64,000 bases of DNA from Niabella yanshanensis. GTDB taxonomy: Bacteria > Bacteroidota > Bacteroidia > Chitinophagales > Chitinophagaceae. Position numbers and translations under genes: made by a program. Below, one piece after another: positions 45,599 to 53,497 of the stretch (its first letter is position 1; each line of letters starts with the position of its first letter). The stretch spans positions 5,084,001 to 5,148,000 of the forward strand of contig NZ_CP139960.1 in assembly GCF_034424215.1 (NCBI RefSeq), in the 5' to 3' direction. The notes below the pieces were generated by a model. That model did not search any database. It saw only the letters and a list, made by a program, of their open reading frames with translations, and was not told the origin of the DNA.

Positions 45599-45793
45599 CA
45601 GGAACCATTGACCCCTGTTCGGTCAACCCTAATATGTTGGATTGAGGAAAATTGTCAACAGCTGATGATTTTTTTCCTGAATAAAGGCGTGGTTTATCAG
45701 GGTGCCACATGAAGCAAGTATTTGTAAATGAATATCCCATCAAATGTTGTGTGGTAGCCGGAATATTGGGAACGGATATTGCGATGCCTCGAT

Positions 45794-46036
45794 ATGACTG
45801 AGAAAATAGCGATATATCATGGAAGCTTATCGGATGTTGGTATTGATGGTCAGATAACCATTGTGTATCGTGCCGACGAGGAAAAAAGCAAAACCTACTA
45901 TACCGTGGTATTTCCCGATCAAAGTATTTCTTCTCTAGTATTGAACCCTGACACGTTGCGATGGGAAGAGGATGGAGAAGAAACCAGACTTGCAGAAAAA
46001 TGCGGGAAGATCATTGAGGAATACATCGAAATGTAA
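45794..46036 (+). CDS. small hypothetical protein
   Basis: An 80-residue soluble protein with balanced coding composition (acidic, strands ITIVYRADEEKSKTYYTVVF). ATG 45794 is used, as the five residues upstream start from TTG. No family was recognised. It precedes another small gene by 54 bases. Confidence 0.5.
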   Translation: MTEKIAIYHGSLSDVGIDGQITIVYRADEEKSKTYYTVVFPDQSISSLVLNPDTLRWEEDGEETRLAEKCGKIIEEYIEM

Positions 46037-46090
46037 AAGAATAGGAAGTGTCATTGCAATTGCTTCCATAATTAATTCAATCAAACGCTT

Positions 46091-46303
46091 ATGAACATGC
46101 AATTAAATTATGAGCAGGTAGTTCACCTGCTTGAAAAGTCGGAATCAGATGAATTTATTCAACAGGTGATCACCCTGTTGGTTTTTGCTCACGAAATAAT
46201 GCACCAGGACGCTGTTAAAAAGCAGGATTTTGTTTTTACATTATTCGATGAAGGCCATGTTTTGATTACCGATATTGTAAAAGGGGAGTCAAGTTGTGCC
46301 TGA
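46091..46303 (+). CDS. small hypothetical protein
   Basis: A 70-residue acidic, helix-rich protein (YEQVVHLLEKSESDEF, VITLLVFAHEIMHQD). It was not assigned to a family. Its start at ATG 46091 and gap of 54 bases to the preceding small gene suggest co-transcription. The codons look ordinary. Confidence 0.5.
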   Translation: MNMQLNYEQVVHLLEKSESDEFIQQVITLLVFAHEIMHQDAVKKQDFVFTLFDEGHVLITDIVKGESSCA

Positions 46304-46376
46304 TTCAAAAGCGAACAGTAATCTTTATCAATTAAAGTAAGATATGCATGCCTCTCCCCAACGGGATAATTCAGCA

Positions 46377-46754
46377 CTAGTGAGTGGTCTCGCAGGCTCT
46401 GAGCACGGTGGCTATAAGCTGGATTAAATCAAAAGGTTTGATCAGCAAATATTCCGCGCCCTGCCTTAGTGCTTTGTCGCCTATTGCGCCGTTACCGGTC
46501 ATATAAATGACGGGGATCTTATTGAGTTTACTGTGTTGTTTTAATAAACGTAATACCTCAAGGCCGCCATGTGGTAAAATGGAGTTATCAAGCAAAATAG
46601 CAGATGGGACAGAATGTTGGAGCTGATCCTCAAAGTCTCCGCTATTAGCAAAAGCATGGATATCTATATCCTGTTCTTTTAGTATTAATGCGCATGCGTT
46701 CAGCATTGCTCTGTCTGAATCAAAAACAGCCAGCGTATATTTTTTTTCTTGCAT
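46377..46754 (-). CDS. single-domain response regulator
   Basis: A 125-residue stand-alone receiver domain (CheY-like). The acidic pair Asp12/Asp14 (in FDSD), the phospho-acceptor Asp56 (AILLDNSIL), the Thr of YMTGN and the Lys of LIKPF are present. No output domain, so it would act by protein contact or as a phosphate sink. ATG 46754 is chosen over a TTG 18 bases upstream. The partner kinase is not adjacent; the gap 46755-47343 shows no gene, only AT-rich sequence. Confidence 0.9.
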   Translation of the reverse strand: MQEKKYTLAVFDSDRAMLNACALILKEQDIDIHAFANSGDFEDQLQHSVPSAILLDNSILPHGGLEVLRLLKQHSKLNKIPVIYMTGNGAIGDKALRQGAEYLLIKPFDLIQLIATVLRACETTH

Positions 46755-47343
46755 AGAGTTTTCGGGACGCAAATGTATAGAGTTAGATTGACAATGGGAA
46801 AAGCTAACCGGCCTTGGAACATCTGTTAAATTTTGAAAAAAGTTTTAGGTATTTCAGGTTATTTGAGTCTGCAGCCGACCATCAAAGTATGCAGGTCGAA
46901 ATTGTAAAGATTCGAAAAATGAAATTGTTTCAATAATATGCTGATTACAATTTGGTTAAGCACTGCCTTTATACAGACATCCTTCGCGAAGCCCATAATA
47001 ACGGTTTTTCTCGTTTGGTTTAATAGAAATAGAGAACGAAAAGGAACTGTATGAAAAGTGATCTGCGCATACGGTTGCACAAAAAAATATTTGGCCAAGA
47101 TTATTCATGCTGTCTAGGTGGGTAGAAGAAATATTGCTTCAGGTTACGATTCCTGCTTTCCTCGTGTAACACTAACGGGGGGATAACGGCGCGCATATTA
47201 TTTTTTGAAAATGAGCTGCCTTTTAAAATACTGAATCCGGGGATGTATGCTATTTGTTTTGTTATTTTATTCTTCATTTAATTAATTTAGTGGTACTATA
47301 TACTGAATTATTTACTTAATGTAGTGTTTTAGTCTATATTAAA

Positions 47344-47351
47344 TAGATTTG
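47344..47351 (+). promoter_or_regulatory. -7 promoter element for the riboswitch-metE transcript
   Basis: TAGATTTG matches TAnnTTTG and lies about 30 bases before the aptamer. No clear -33 TTG is spaced at 20 bases. Confidence 0.5.
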
Positions 47352-47381
47352 CCATCCGGGTGTTAGTAGAAACACATCCCT

Positions 47382-47548
47382 AGGCGAGGTTACCGATGTA
47401 AATCGGCATTAATAGGGAACCGCGTGTGAATCACGGGCTGTCGCGCAACTGTAAGTAATTAAAAAAGTTCCGGTCTGCTATATCCACTGTGTTGCTAGGG
47501 GCGGCATGGGAAGGATGACCGGGATATTACAAGCCAGGAGACCTGCCT
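47382..47548 (+). ncRNA. cobalamin (B12) riboswitch aptamer
   Basis: The aptamer has the conserved cores: AGGGAAC (47414-47420), then GTGTGAATCACGGGCTGTC, GCGCAACTGTAA and the 3' GCCAGGAGACCTGCC (47533-47547). The closing stem pairs AGGC..GGT (47382-47390) with ACCTGCCT (47541-47548). Upstream of metE, this means that B12 turns off the B12-independent methionine synthase, an established regulon member in many bacteria. Confidence 0.95.
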
Positions 47549-47566
47549 TGTTTAGTAAGACGGGCC

Positions 47567-47643
47567 ATCGCATAATAGAACCGATCGCTTGCCGGGTATT
47601 TTCTGAAGTTACCGGATCCAGGCCGGTTCTACCACTATGCGAT
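47567..47643 (+). promoter_or_regulatory. long hairpin in the metE riboswitch expression platform
   Basis: ATCGCATA (47567-47574) pairs with TATGCGAT (47636-47643) and TAGAACCG (47576-47583) with CGGTTCTA (47624-47631), a long stem with a 40-base apical region. It ends 41 bases before the metE start and has no poly-U tract, so it may be the switching element controlling translation or RNA stability. Confidence 0.7.
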
Positions 47644-47684
47644 AAGGACGTAAAAAGCATTTATTCATTTTTAAAACATTTTTG

Positions 47685-49991
47685 ATGAAAACGCAAAACC
47701 TCGGCTACCCGCGTATCGGTAGTCAAAGACAATTAAAGAAAGCCTGCGAACAGTATTGGGCTGGTACCATTGATTTGAAGGATCTGCAGAGAATTGCTTT
47801 TAAGATCCGGGAAGAAAACTGGCAAACGCAGCTTCAGGCCGGTATGGATCTGATACCTTGTAATGATTTCAGCTTCTACGACCAGGTACTGGATATAAGC
47901 CTGATGTTAGGTGTCATTCCAAAACGGTATACGCCCGTTTTAACCGATGTAAAAACCAATGGTGAAACGGATCTGTATTTTGCAATGGCACGGGGTTACC
48001 AGAAAGATGGCCTGGATATCACGGCTATGGAAATGACCAAATGGTTGGATACCAACTATCATTATATCGTGCCTGAATTTACTGCAGATCAGGAATTTCA
48101 TTTGTTTTCCCAAAAGGTTTTTGGAGAATATATGGCAGCGAAAGCGTTGCTGGGAAAAAAGGCAAAACCTGTTTTGATCGGACCCGTGAGTTATCTCTTA
48201 CTGGGCAAGGAAAAGGAAACCGGTTTTGAAAGAATCGACCTGCTTAAAAAAATACTACCCGCCTACATAGCTGTACTGAACCGCCTGAAACAGCTGGGAG
48301 CAGAATGGGTGCAATTAGATGAACCATTTTTAGCGTTAGATCTTTCTGCAAAGGAAAAGGAAGCGTTTGACAGTGCCTACCGGTATATAGCCAGGGAAAC
48401 AGCAGGAGTAAAGATCCTGGTAGCCACTTATTTTGAAGGCCTGCTGGACAATACACAACTGGCCGTTAACCTGCCGGTAGCTGCTTTGCATATCGACCTG
48501 GTGAGGGCTCCCGAACAGTTAAATGAAGTGCTTGCTGCAATACCTGATCATCTTATTCTTTCACTAGGCGTAGTTGATGGCAGGAATATATGGAAAAACT
48601 GCTATGAAAGATCCTTGTCTTTCATCAATAAAGCCATTGAAAAAATAGGTAGCGAGCGAATAATAATTGCGCCATCATGTTCTCTGCTACACAGTCCTAT
48701 TGACCTGGATCTGGAAACGACCATCGATCCTGAGATAAAAAACTGGATGGCTTTTGCTAGACAGAAATTAAACGAGGTAGCCGACTTGAGCCAGATCGTT
48801 GAGGGGAATGAGGAATTATTGCGGATCAACAAAAATGTTATTGAGAGCAGGGCGCAGTCGGAGGAGGTACACAAAAAAACGGTCAAAGAAAGGGTGGCCG
48901 CCATTCATGAATCAGATGCTGCACGAAAGAGCCCTTTCTCTATACGTCAGCAACTGCAGCGTAACCGCTTTCAGCTTCCTGCTTTTCCTACAACTACCAT
49001 TGGATCCTTTCCGCAAACCGATGATATAAGGCAATTGAGAGCCCGGTATAAAAAAGGCGATCTGACACTGGCACAATATGAAGAGGCTATTGAAGCAGCT
49101 ACTGTTGACGCTATCCGTTGGCAGGAATCTATCGGGCTGGATGTATTGGTGCATGGAGAGTTTGAACGTAATGATATGGTGGAGTATTTTGGAGAACAGC
49201 TGGATGGTTTCCTGTTTACTAAAAACGGTTGGGTACAGAGTTATGGAAGCCGTTGTGTAAAGCCACCGGTTATTTATGGCGATATCAGTCGCCCCCGGGA
49301 CATGACCGTGCGCTGGAGCAGCTTTGCTGCTGCGCAAACCAAAAAGGTAATGAAAGGTATGTTGACGGGCCCGGTTACTATTTTACAATGGTCTTTTGTG
49401 CGCGATGATCAGCCACGCAGTGTAACTACTAACCAGATCGCGCTGGCTATTCGGGATGAAGTTTTAGCGCTGGAAAAAGCGGGCATTAGTATGATCCAGA
49501 TCGATGAGGCCGCCATTCGCGAAGGTTTGCCGCTAAGGAAGTCCAAACAGCTGCAGTATCTTAATTGGGCAGTCAAAGCCTTTCGCATAGCTGCCAGTGG
49601 CGTAGCCGATCAAACACAGATCCATACACATATGTGCTACAGCGAGTTTAATGATATCATTGAACAGGTTGCCGCAATGGATGCTGATGTAATTACTATC
49701 GAAACTTCCCGCTCTCAAATGGAATTACTGCAGGCTTTTGCTCACTTTAAATATCCTAATGAAATAGGGCCGGGAGTATATGATATCCACTCGCCAAGAG
49801 TGCCGTCTGTTATTGAGATGACGGATTTACTGATAAAGGCGGCAACTCTTTTGCCGGCACAACATATATGGGTTAATCCGGATTGTGGGTTAAAAACCCG
49901 TAAATGGCCCGAAACTAAAAAGGCGCTTGAAAATATGGTGGCTGCGGCTCATAAAGCCCGCGAAAAAATAGGTGTTGAGCTGGTATCTTAA
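47685..49991 (+). CDS. metE: cobalamin-independent methionine synthase
   Basis: A 768-residue MetE with two homologous barrels. The zinc site uses His649 and Cys651 (T-H-M-C-Y), Glu673 (TIETSRS) and Cys734 (NPDCGLK), as in E. coli MetE. The homocysteine and folate motifs (GYPRIG at the start, IGSFPQTDDIR in the second half) are present. It transfers the methyl group of 5-methyl-tetrahydropteroyltriglutamate to homocysteine. ATG 47685 follows the B12 riboswitch and its hairpin. Confidence 0.98.
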   Translation: MKTQNLGYPRIGSQRQLKKACEQYWAGTIDLKDLQRIAFKIREENWQTQLQAGMDLIPCNDFSFYDQVLDISLMLGVIPKRYTPVLTDVKTNGETDLYFAMARGYQKDGLDITAMEMTKWLDTNYHYIVPEFTADQEFHLFSQKVFGEYMAAKALLGKKAKPVLIGPVSYLLLGKEKETGFERIDLLKKILPAYIAVLNRLKQLGAEWVQLDEPFLALDLSAKEKEAFDSAYRYIARETAGVKILVATYFEGLLDNTQLAVNLPVAALHIDLVRAPEQLNEVLAAIPDHLILSLGVVDGRNIWKNCYERSLSFINKAIEKIGSERIIIAPSCSLLHSPIDLDLETTIDPEIKNWMAFARQKLNEVADLSQIVEGNEELLRINKNVIESRAQSEEVHKKTVKERVAAIHESDAARKSPFSIRQQLQRNRFQLPAFPTTTIGSFPQTDDIRQLRARYKKGDLTLAQYEEAIEAATVDAIRWQESIGLDVLVHGEFERNDMVEYFGEQLDGFLFTKNGWVQSYGSRCVKPPVIYGDISRPRDMTVRWSSFAAAQTKKVMKGMLTGPVTILQWSFVRDDQPRSVTTNQIALAIRDEVLALEKAGISMIQIDEAAIREGLPLRKSKQLQYLNWAVKAFRIAASGVADQTQIHTHMCYSEFNDIIEQVAAMDADVITIETSRSQMELLQAFAHFKYPNEIGPGVYDIHSPRVPSVIEMTDLLIKAATLLPAQHIWVNPDCGLKTRKWPETKKALENMVAAAHKAREKIGVELVS

Positions 49992-49998
49992 TGAATAA

Positions 49999-50028
49999 GG
50001 CAGCAGGTGAAGATCTGCTGCCGTTTTA
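49999..50028 (+). terminator. rho-independent terminator after metE
   Basis: GGCAGCAG (49999-50006) pairs with CTGCTGCC (50015-50022), eight-base loop, then GTTTTATT. Isolates metE from the copper block. Confidence 0.9.
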
Positions 50029-50120
50029 TTAAAATCAAAATAGGAGCAGACGCTACCTCCTTATCATCATATCCGGCAATTCACTTCAGATGGCATGTGC
50101 TTTTTAACTATTTTTATAGG

Positions 50121-50729
50121 ATGAAGCGCGTCTTTTTTTTCGGTTGTATGATAATGTTGGTATTATGTTCCTGTGGGAACGGGGGCTTACCAATTTTGGG
50201 AGAAGCTACAATGGTTGATGGGAAGCCGGTATATCCGCGCATTGCAGATTTTGATTTCATCAACCAGGATGGCCATCATATAAGTAATGCCAGTTTTAAA
50301 GATCAGGTATATGTAGCCGATTTTATATTTTTATCCTGTCCTACCATCTGCCCGGTTATGACCAGGGCGCTCAAAAAAGTATACGACGGTTACCAGGCAG
50401 ATGACCGCGTATCATTTATATCCCATACAATTGATCCCGAGCGGGATACCGTTCCCCGGCTAAAAGCATATGCGGAGGCACTGGGTGTATCGGCTCCAAA
50501 GTGGAATTTCGTTACGGGTAACCAGGATAGCATTATGAACCTGGCGGAAAAATCCTATTACCTGGCTGCAAATGCCGATAGCACTGCTCCGGGGGGATTG
50601 GTACATGGCGGTGGTTTTTTACTGATCGACAAAAACCGGAATATACGTGGTGTTTATAATAGCCTGGAGCCAAAGGAAACCGATCGTTTAACAGCAGATA
50701 TTAAACGGTTGCTACGGGAACAATTTTAA
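50121..50729 (+). CDS. SCO1/SenC-family copper chaperone lipoprotein
   Basis: A 202-residue lipoprotein (Cys16 or Cys18 in LVLCSC) of the SCO family. The copper site is Cys73 and Cys77 (CPTIC) plus His162 (LVHGGG). SCO proteins deliver copper to the CuA site of cytochrome oxidase or act as thiol reductants. ATG 50121 is used; frames extending upstream lack family similarity and a signal peptide. First gene of the copper-type block. No oxidase genes are nearby. Confidence 0.93.
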   Translation: MKRVFFFGCMIMLVLCSCGNGGLPILGEATMVDGKPVYPRIADFDFINQDGHHISNASFKDQVYVADFIFLSCPTICPVMTRALKKVYDGYQADDRVSFISHTIDPERDTVPRLKAYAEALGVSAPKWNFVTGNQDSIMNLAEKSYYLAANADSTAPGGLVHGGGFLLIDKNRNIRGVYNSLEPKETDRLTADIKRLLREQF

Positions 50730-50739
50730 TGTACCTTCG
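50709..50739 (+). promoter_or_regulatory. promoter inside the end of the SCO1 gene
   Basis: TTG at 50709-50711 is followed after 20 bases by TACCTTCG (50732-50739), a good -33/-7 pair with one mismatch. It lies inside the SCO1 stop region and would drive the next gene, whose start codon TTG is at 50745, with almost no leader. Confidence 0.55.
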
Positions 50740-50744
50740 CGGGG

Positions 50745-51122
50745 TTGAAGAAAATCATTCTTATATCATTGCTGGGAGCCTTCCTGTTTCAGGCATTAAG
50801 CAGCCTCGTAATATTGACGGCCTTTCATTTAAACAGGGATTATATTTCCAACAACTTATGTGTTAACCGGTTCGATGCTGTTCCTCTGTGTAAAGGATCC
50901 TGCTATCTTGAAAAACAGCTGAGTGATAATGAACAGCAACAACAGGATACACCCAAATTAAAATTGAAGGAGATCTCACTCTTTTATGATAACCGGAAGA
51001 TAGATATAGAAAGACCGGTTAGTATAACCGGTGTACTCCGGGTATTTCCTGTAACGGTAAATTCAATCTTGTTACAAGGCGCTACGCCTTCCATTCTGAA
51101 GCCCCCGATATTGATTGGTTAG
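50745..51122 (+). CDS. membrane-anchored C-x9-C-x3-C protein (copy 1)
   Basis: A 125-residue protein starting with TTG 50745 (no ATG fits) and a single membrane segment (residues 4-28). Outside it come Cys39, Cys49 and Cys53 (C-x9-C-x3-C) with CKGSCYLEKQL, then a linker and the C-terminal SILKPP. It is homologous to the protein at 52125 over its whole length, including the same spacing. The Cys cluster and its SCO/MbnP neighbours suggest a metal-binding, likely copper, role. No characterised family was recognised. Confidence 0.75.
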   Translation: MKKIILISLLGAFLFQALSSLVILTAFHLNRDYISNNLCVNRFDAVPLCKGSCYLEKQLSDNEQQQQDTPKLKLKEISLFYDNRKIDIERPVSITGVLRVFPVTVNSILLQGATPSILKPPILIG

Positions 51123-51158
51123 CCTTTTATAACAATAGTGTTAATCAAAATTATCTAC

Positions 51159-52019
51159 ATGGGTACAAAATCAGATACGATACCTGTGTATACTGTCGAT
51201 GTATTTTCTACAAATAAATCCTTTTTCTGGATGGGGGAATTGAGTGGCATTGGCGAGCAGTATCCACACCTGCTGTTACCACACAAACCAATGTTTTACG
51301 CGCTCATCCATGTACAGGAGCCGGGTGGGCATATTATCATTGATAACGAAATGATCTGCCTTAACCCATTAAATGTTATTTGTATTAAGCCAGGCAGTAT
51401 TGTACAGGTAGATATAAACAGCAGGCCGCGCGGTTACCTGATCTGCTTTGCAGAAAGCTTCTTTTCTCTGAGGTACAATAGTAATGTATTGCAACAATTT
51501 GGCTTTTTAAACAGTGAGGTCCCACCGGGGTTAAATCTTCAAAGGAATAACGCCAGTAAGTGGTATTCGTTAATGGCTTTAATGTTTGACGAATATACAA
51601 CACAAGGTAGCGCACAAGTGTTGAGGTCTTATTTGAACATCATTCTGAATGAGCTCGATCGCTGTAACAAAATAGCGGTTGTTGTCGATCAGGTAGGTGT
51701 AAGGCTGGATAAAGTCCTCCGGTTTGAAAAAATGGTAGAAGAACATTATTGTGAATGGAAAACACCAGCTGCCTACGCTGCTAAACTTTATATAACTACC
51801 AATTACCTGAACAAGCTCTGCCAGGCGTATCGCAACATTACAGCAGGTGAGTTGATAAGAAAACGGATTGTTCTGGAAGCACAGCGATTATTGCATTACA
51901 CCCATTTATCGGTAGGTGAAATAGCTGATCAGCTAGGGTTTGAGAGCCTCTCTTATTTTGTTACTTTTTTTAAAAAGAATACAGGTGTAACTCCCGAGAC
52001 ATTCAGGAAAAACAGGTGA
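51159..52019 (+). CDS. AraC-family transcriptional regulator
   Basis: A 286-residue regulator with an N-terminal cupin-like sensing domain and a C-terminal AraC helix-turn-helix pair: AAYAAKLYITTNYLNKLCQAY and SVGEIADQLGFESLSYFVTFFKKNTGVTPETFRK. No binding site could be defined. ATG 51159 is used, as the upstream GTG start adds non-homologous residues. It lies between the two C-x9-C-x3-C genes, so it probably regulates the copper block in response to a metal or stress signal (inference). Confidence 0.9.
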   Translation: MGTKSDTIPVYTVDVFSTNKSFFWMGELSGIGEQYPHLLLPHKPMFYALIHVQEPGGHIIIDNEMICLNPLNVICIKPGSIVQVDINSRPRGYLICFAESFFSLRYNSNVLQQFGFLNSEVPPGLNLQRNNASKWYSLMALMFDEYTTQGSAQVLRSYLNIILNELDRCNKIAVVVDQVGVRLDKVLRFEKMVEEHYCEWKTPAAYAAKLYITTNYLNKLCQAYRNITAGELIRKRIVLEAQRLLHYTHLSVGEIADQLGFESLSYFVTFFKKNTGVTPETFRKNR

Positions 52020-52108
52020 AGCGGGCTAGAATATCCGGTTGGCTGAAATGGCGTGATTGTATAAATATCTGTCATGATTATGTAAACAGGCATGAGAACA
52101 CCACCCGT

Positions 52109-52116
52109 TAATTTTG
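52109..52116 (+). promoter_or_regulatory. -7 promoter element for the second C-x9-C-x3-C gene
   Basis: TAATTTTG matches TAnnTTTG and ends 8 bases before the proposed GTG start at 52125, giving an almost leaderless mRNA. No good -33 TTG is spaced at 20 bases. Confidence 0.45.
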
Positions 52117-52124
52117 CAAAATCA

Positions 52125-52490
52125 GTGAAGGCATTCGTAATATCTATATTATTAATCGTGTTTGCAGCCCAGTCTTTTGGGAATGTATGGCTATGGGTTG
52201 ACTATAAAATCAACCTGGAGAAATATGCTAAGAACTGCATTAACAAAGCCCGTCCTATGCTGAAGTGTAACGGTAAGTGTCAGCTTGCCAAAAAGATTCA
52301 GGAAGAGGAGGCAAAAAAACAAAAGGATGCCGAGAAAGCTGCTCCTAAGATGGACTATAGCCTCTCTTCAAAACATTTTTTTCTAACGGTTGATCATTTT
52401 GCGATCAGAGCATTCCGGTATTTCTATACACAGGAATCTCAGGCGGAAGTAAAAATGCCGCGTTCCATATTTCGGCCCCCATGTAGTTGA
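52125..52490 (+). CDS. membrane-anchored C-x9-C-x3-C protein (copy 2)
   Basis: A 121-residue protein. GTG 52125 is preferred to ATG 52092 because it then aligns from residue 1 with the protein at 50745 (VKAFVISILLIVF against LKKIILISLLGAF). The three cysteines are Cys38, Cys48 and Cys52 in CNGKCQLAKK. A Lys/Glu-rich helix follows, and the C-terminus reads PRSIFRPPCS, matching SILKPP of copy 1. Single membrane anchor, metal-binding role inferred. Confidence 0.72.
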   Translation: MKAFVISILLIVFAAQSFGNVWLWVDYKINLEKYAKNCINKARPMLKCNGKCQLAKKIQEEEAKKQKDAEKAAPKMDYSLSSKHFFLTVDHFAIRAFRYFYTQESQAEVKMPRSIFRPPCS

Positions 52491-52677
52491 TACGAACTGA
52501 TTCCGGCTCAGGAGCAAAAGCTTCCTTGTGCTGGTATATACGCTTTAGATGCGTTTGTAGTTGCCGGTCACGGTATGCTGCTACACCCTGGTATGTCGCT
52601 GACAGAACCAGGTATTGCTAAGGTTATGCCTGTAGCCAGGTATAGCAATCGTTTTTAATTTCTAATAATCAACTAAT

Positions 52678-53493
52678 ATGATCAATAAAATAAAACTGAC
52701 AGGGGCTCTTCTTTTAATGACCACTTTTTTGTCCTGTAGAAAAGATATTTCTGAACCCGGGTTTAACCAGGATAATCTGGCGCCTTTATCCATAGAATTT
52801 GATAATATCGTAGGTGGCCAGAACCTGGTACTGGAATCGGCGAATTATAAGAACCGTTCGGGAGAAACCTATAATATACAGTTGCTGCAATATTTTATCA
52901 GCAATATAAGTGTATTAAAAGCCGATAGAACCAGCTATACAGTTCCGCAGGATAGCAGCTATTTTTTAGTCAGTGCGGCTAATCCTGATTCCCGCTTTGC
53001 GCGGGTGAAAGTGCCGGAAGGGGATTATACGAAAGTTATATTTACCCTGGGGATAGATAGCCTGCGCAGTACCATGGATGTTAGCAAAAGAACAGGTGTG
53101 TTGGATCCGGCAGGAGGTATGGAAAGCGGCATGTATTGGGGATGGAACAGCGGGTATATATTTTTTAAGATGGAAGGTGTCAGTCCTCAAGCTCCTTTAG
53201 ATCCTACAGGTGCGCATAAATACCGCTTTCATATCGGCGGCTTCGGCGGCTATTCGGCGCCCACTATCAACAATATAAAAGTTATCACGGTTGATCTCAC
53301 AGCCCGTGGTATTGCACAGGTGCGTGGAAACAGAAATGCCAATATCCATTTGTTTGTAGACATTAATAAAGTGATGAGCGGCTTGAATACCATAAGCATC
53401 GCTGCTAACCCACAGGTAATGTTCAGCGACTTCAGCGTAAAAGTGGCTAACAACTTTACAGCAATGTTTACCCACGATCACACCGAAAATTAA
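52678..53493 (+). CDS. mbnP: MbnP-family copper-binding lipoprotein
   Basis: A 271-residue lipoprotein (Cys20 in the lipobox TTFLSC) of the MbnP family: the FDNIVGGQNLVLESANYKN start, LLQYFISNISVLK, and the central MYWGWNSGY at 152-160, with Trp154 and Trp156. In characterised MbnP a conserved Trp is oxidised to kynurenine by MbnH, giving a copper site. The partner gene begins 4 bases after the stop. There are no methanobactin genes. Confidence 0.92.
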   Translation: MINKIKLTGALLLMTTFLSCRKDISEPGFNQDNLAPLSIEFDNIVGGQNLVLESANYKNRSGETYNIQLLQYFISNISVLKADRTSYTVPQDSSYFLVSAANPDSRFARVKVPEGDYTKVIFTLGIDSLRSTMDVSKRTGVLDPAGGMESGMYWGWNSGYIFFKMEGVSPQAPLDPTGAHKYRFHIGGFGGYSAPTINNIKVITVDLTARGIAQVRGNRNANIHLFVDINKVMSGLNTISIAANPQVMFSDFSVKVANNFTAMFTHDHTEN

Positions 53494-53497
53494 ACTG

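Noticed and set aside
45646-45793. Possible continuation of the EamA remnant
   Set aside because: The frame after 45510 has no transporter pattern and soon meets stops in all frames.
46859-47098. A 79-residue frame on the minus strand upstream of the riboswitch
   Set aside because: No family pattern, hydrophobic by chance, no promoter or ribosome site; treated as non-coding.
52491-52677. An open stretch of about 57 codons with GIYALDAFVVAGHGM and a short inverted repeat ATTGCTA/TAGCAAT
   Set aside because: No start codon in a usable place and no family; the repeat is short and has no U tract. Seen as intergenic.
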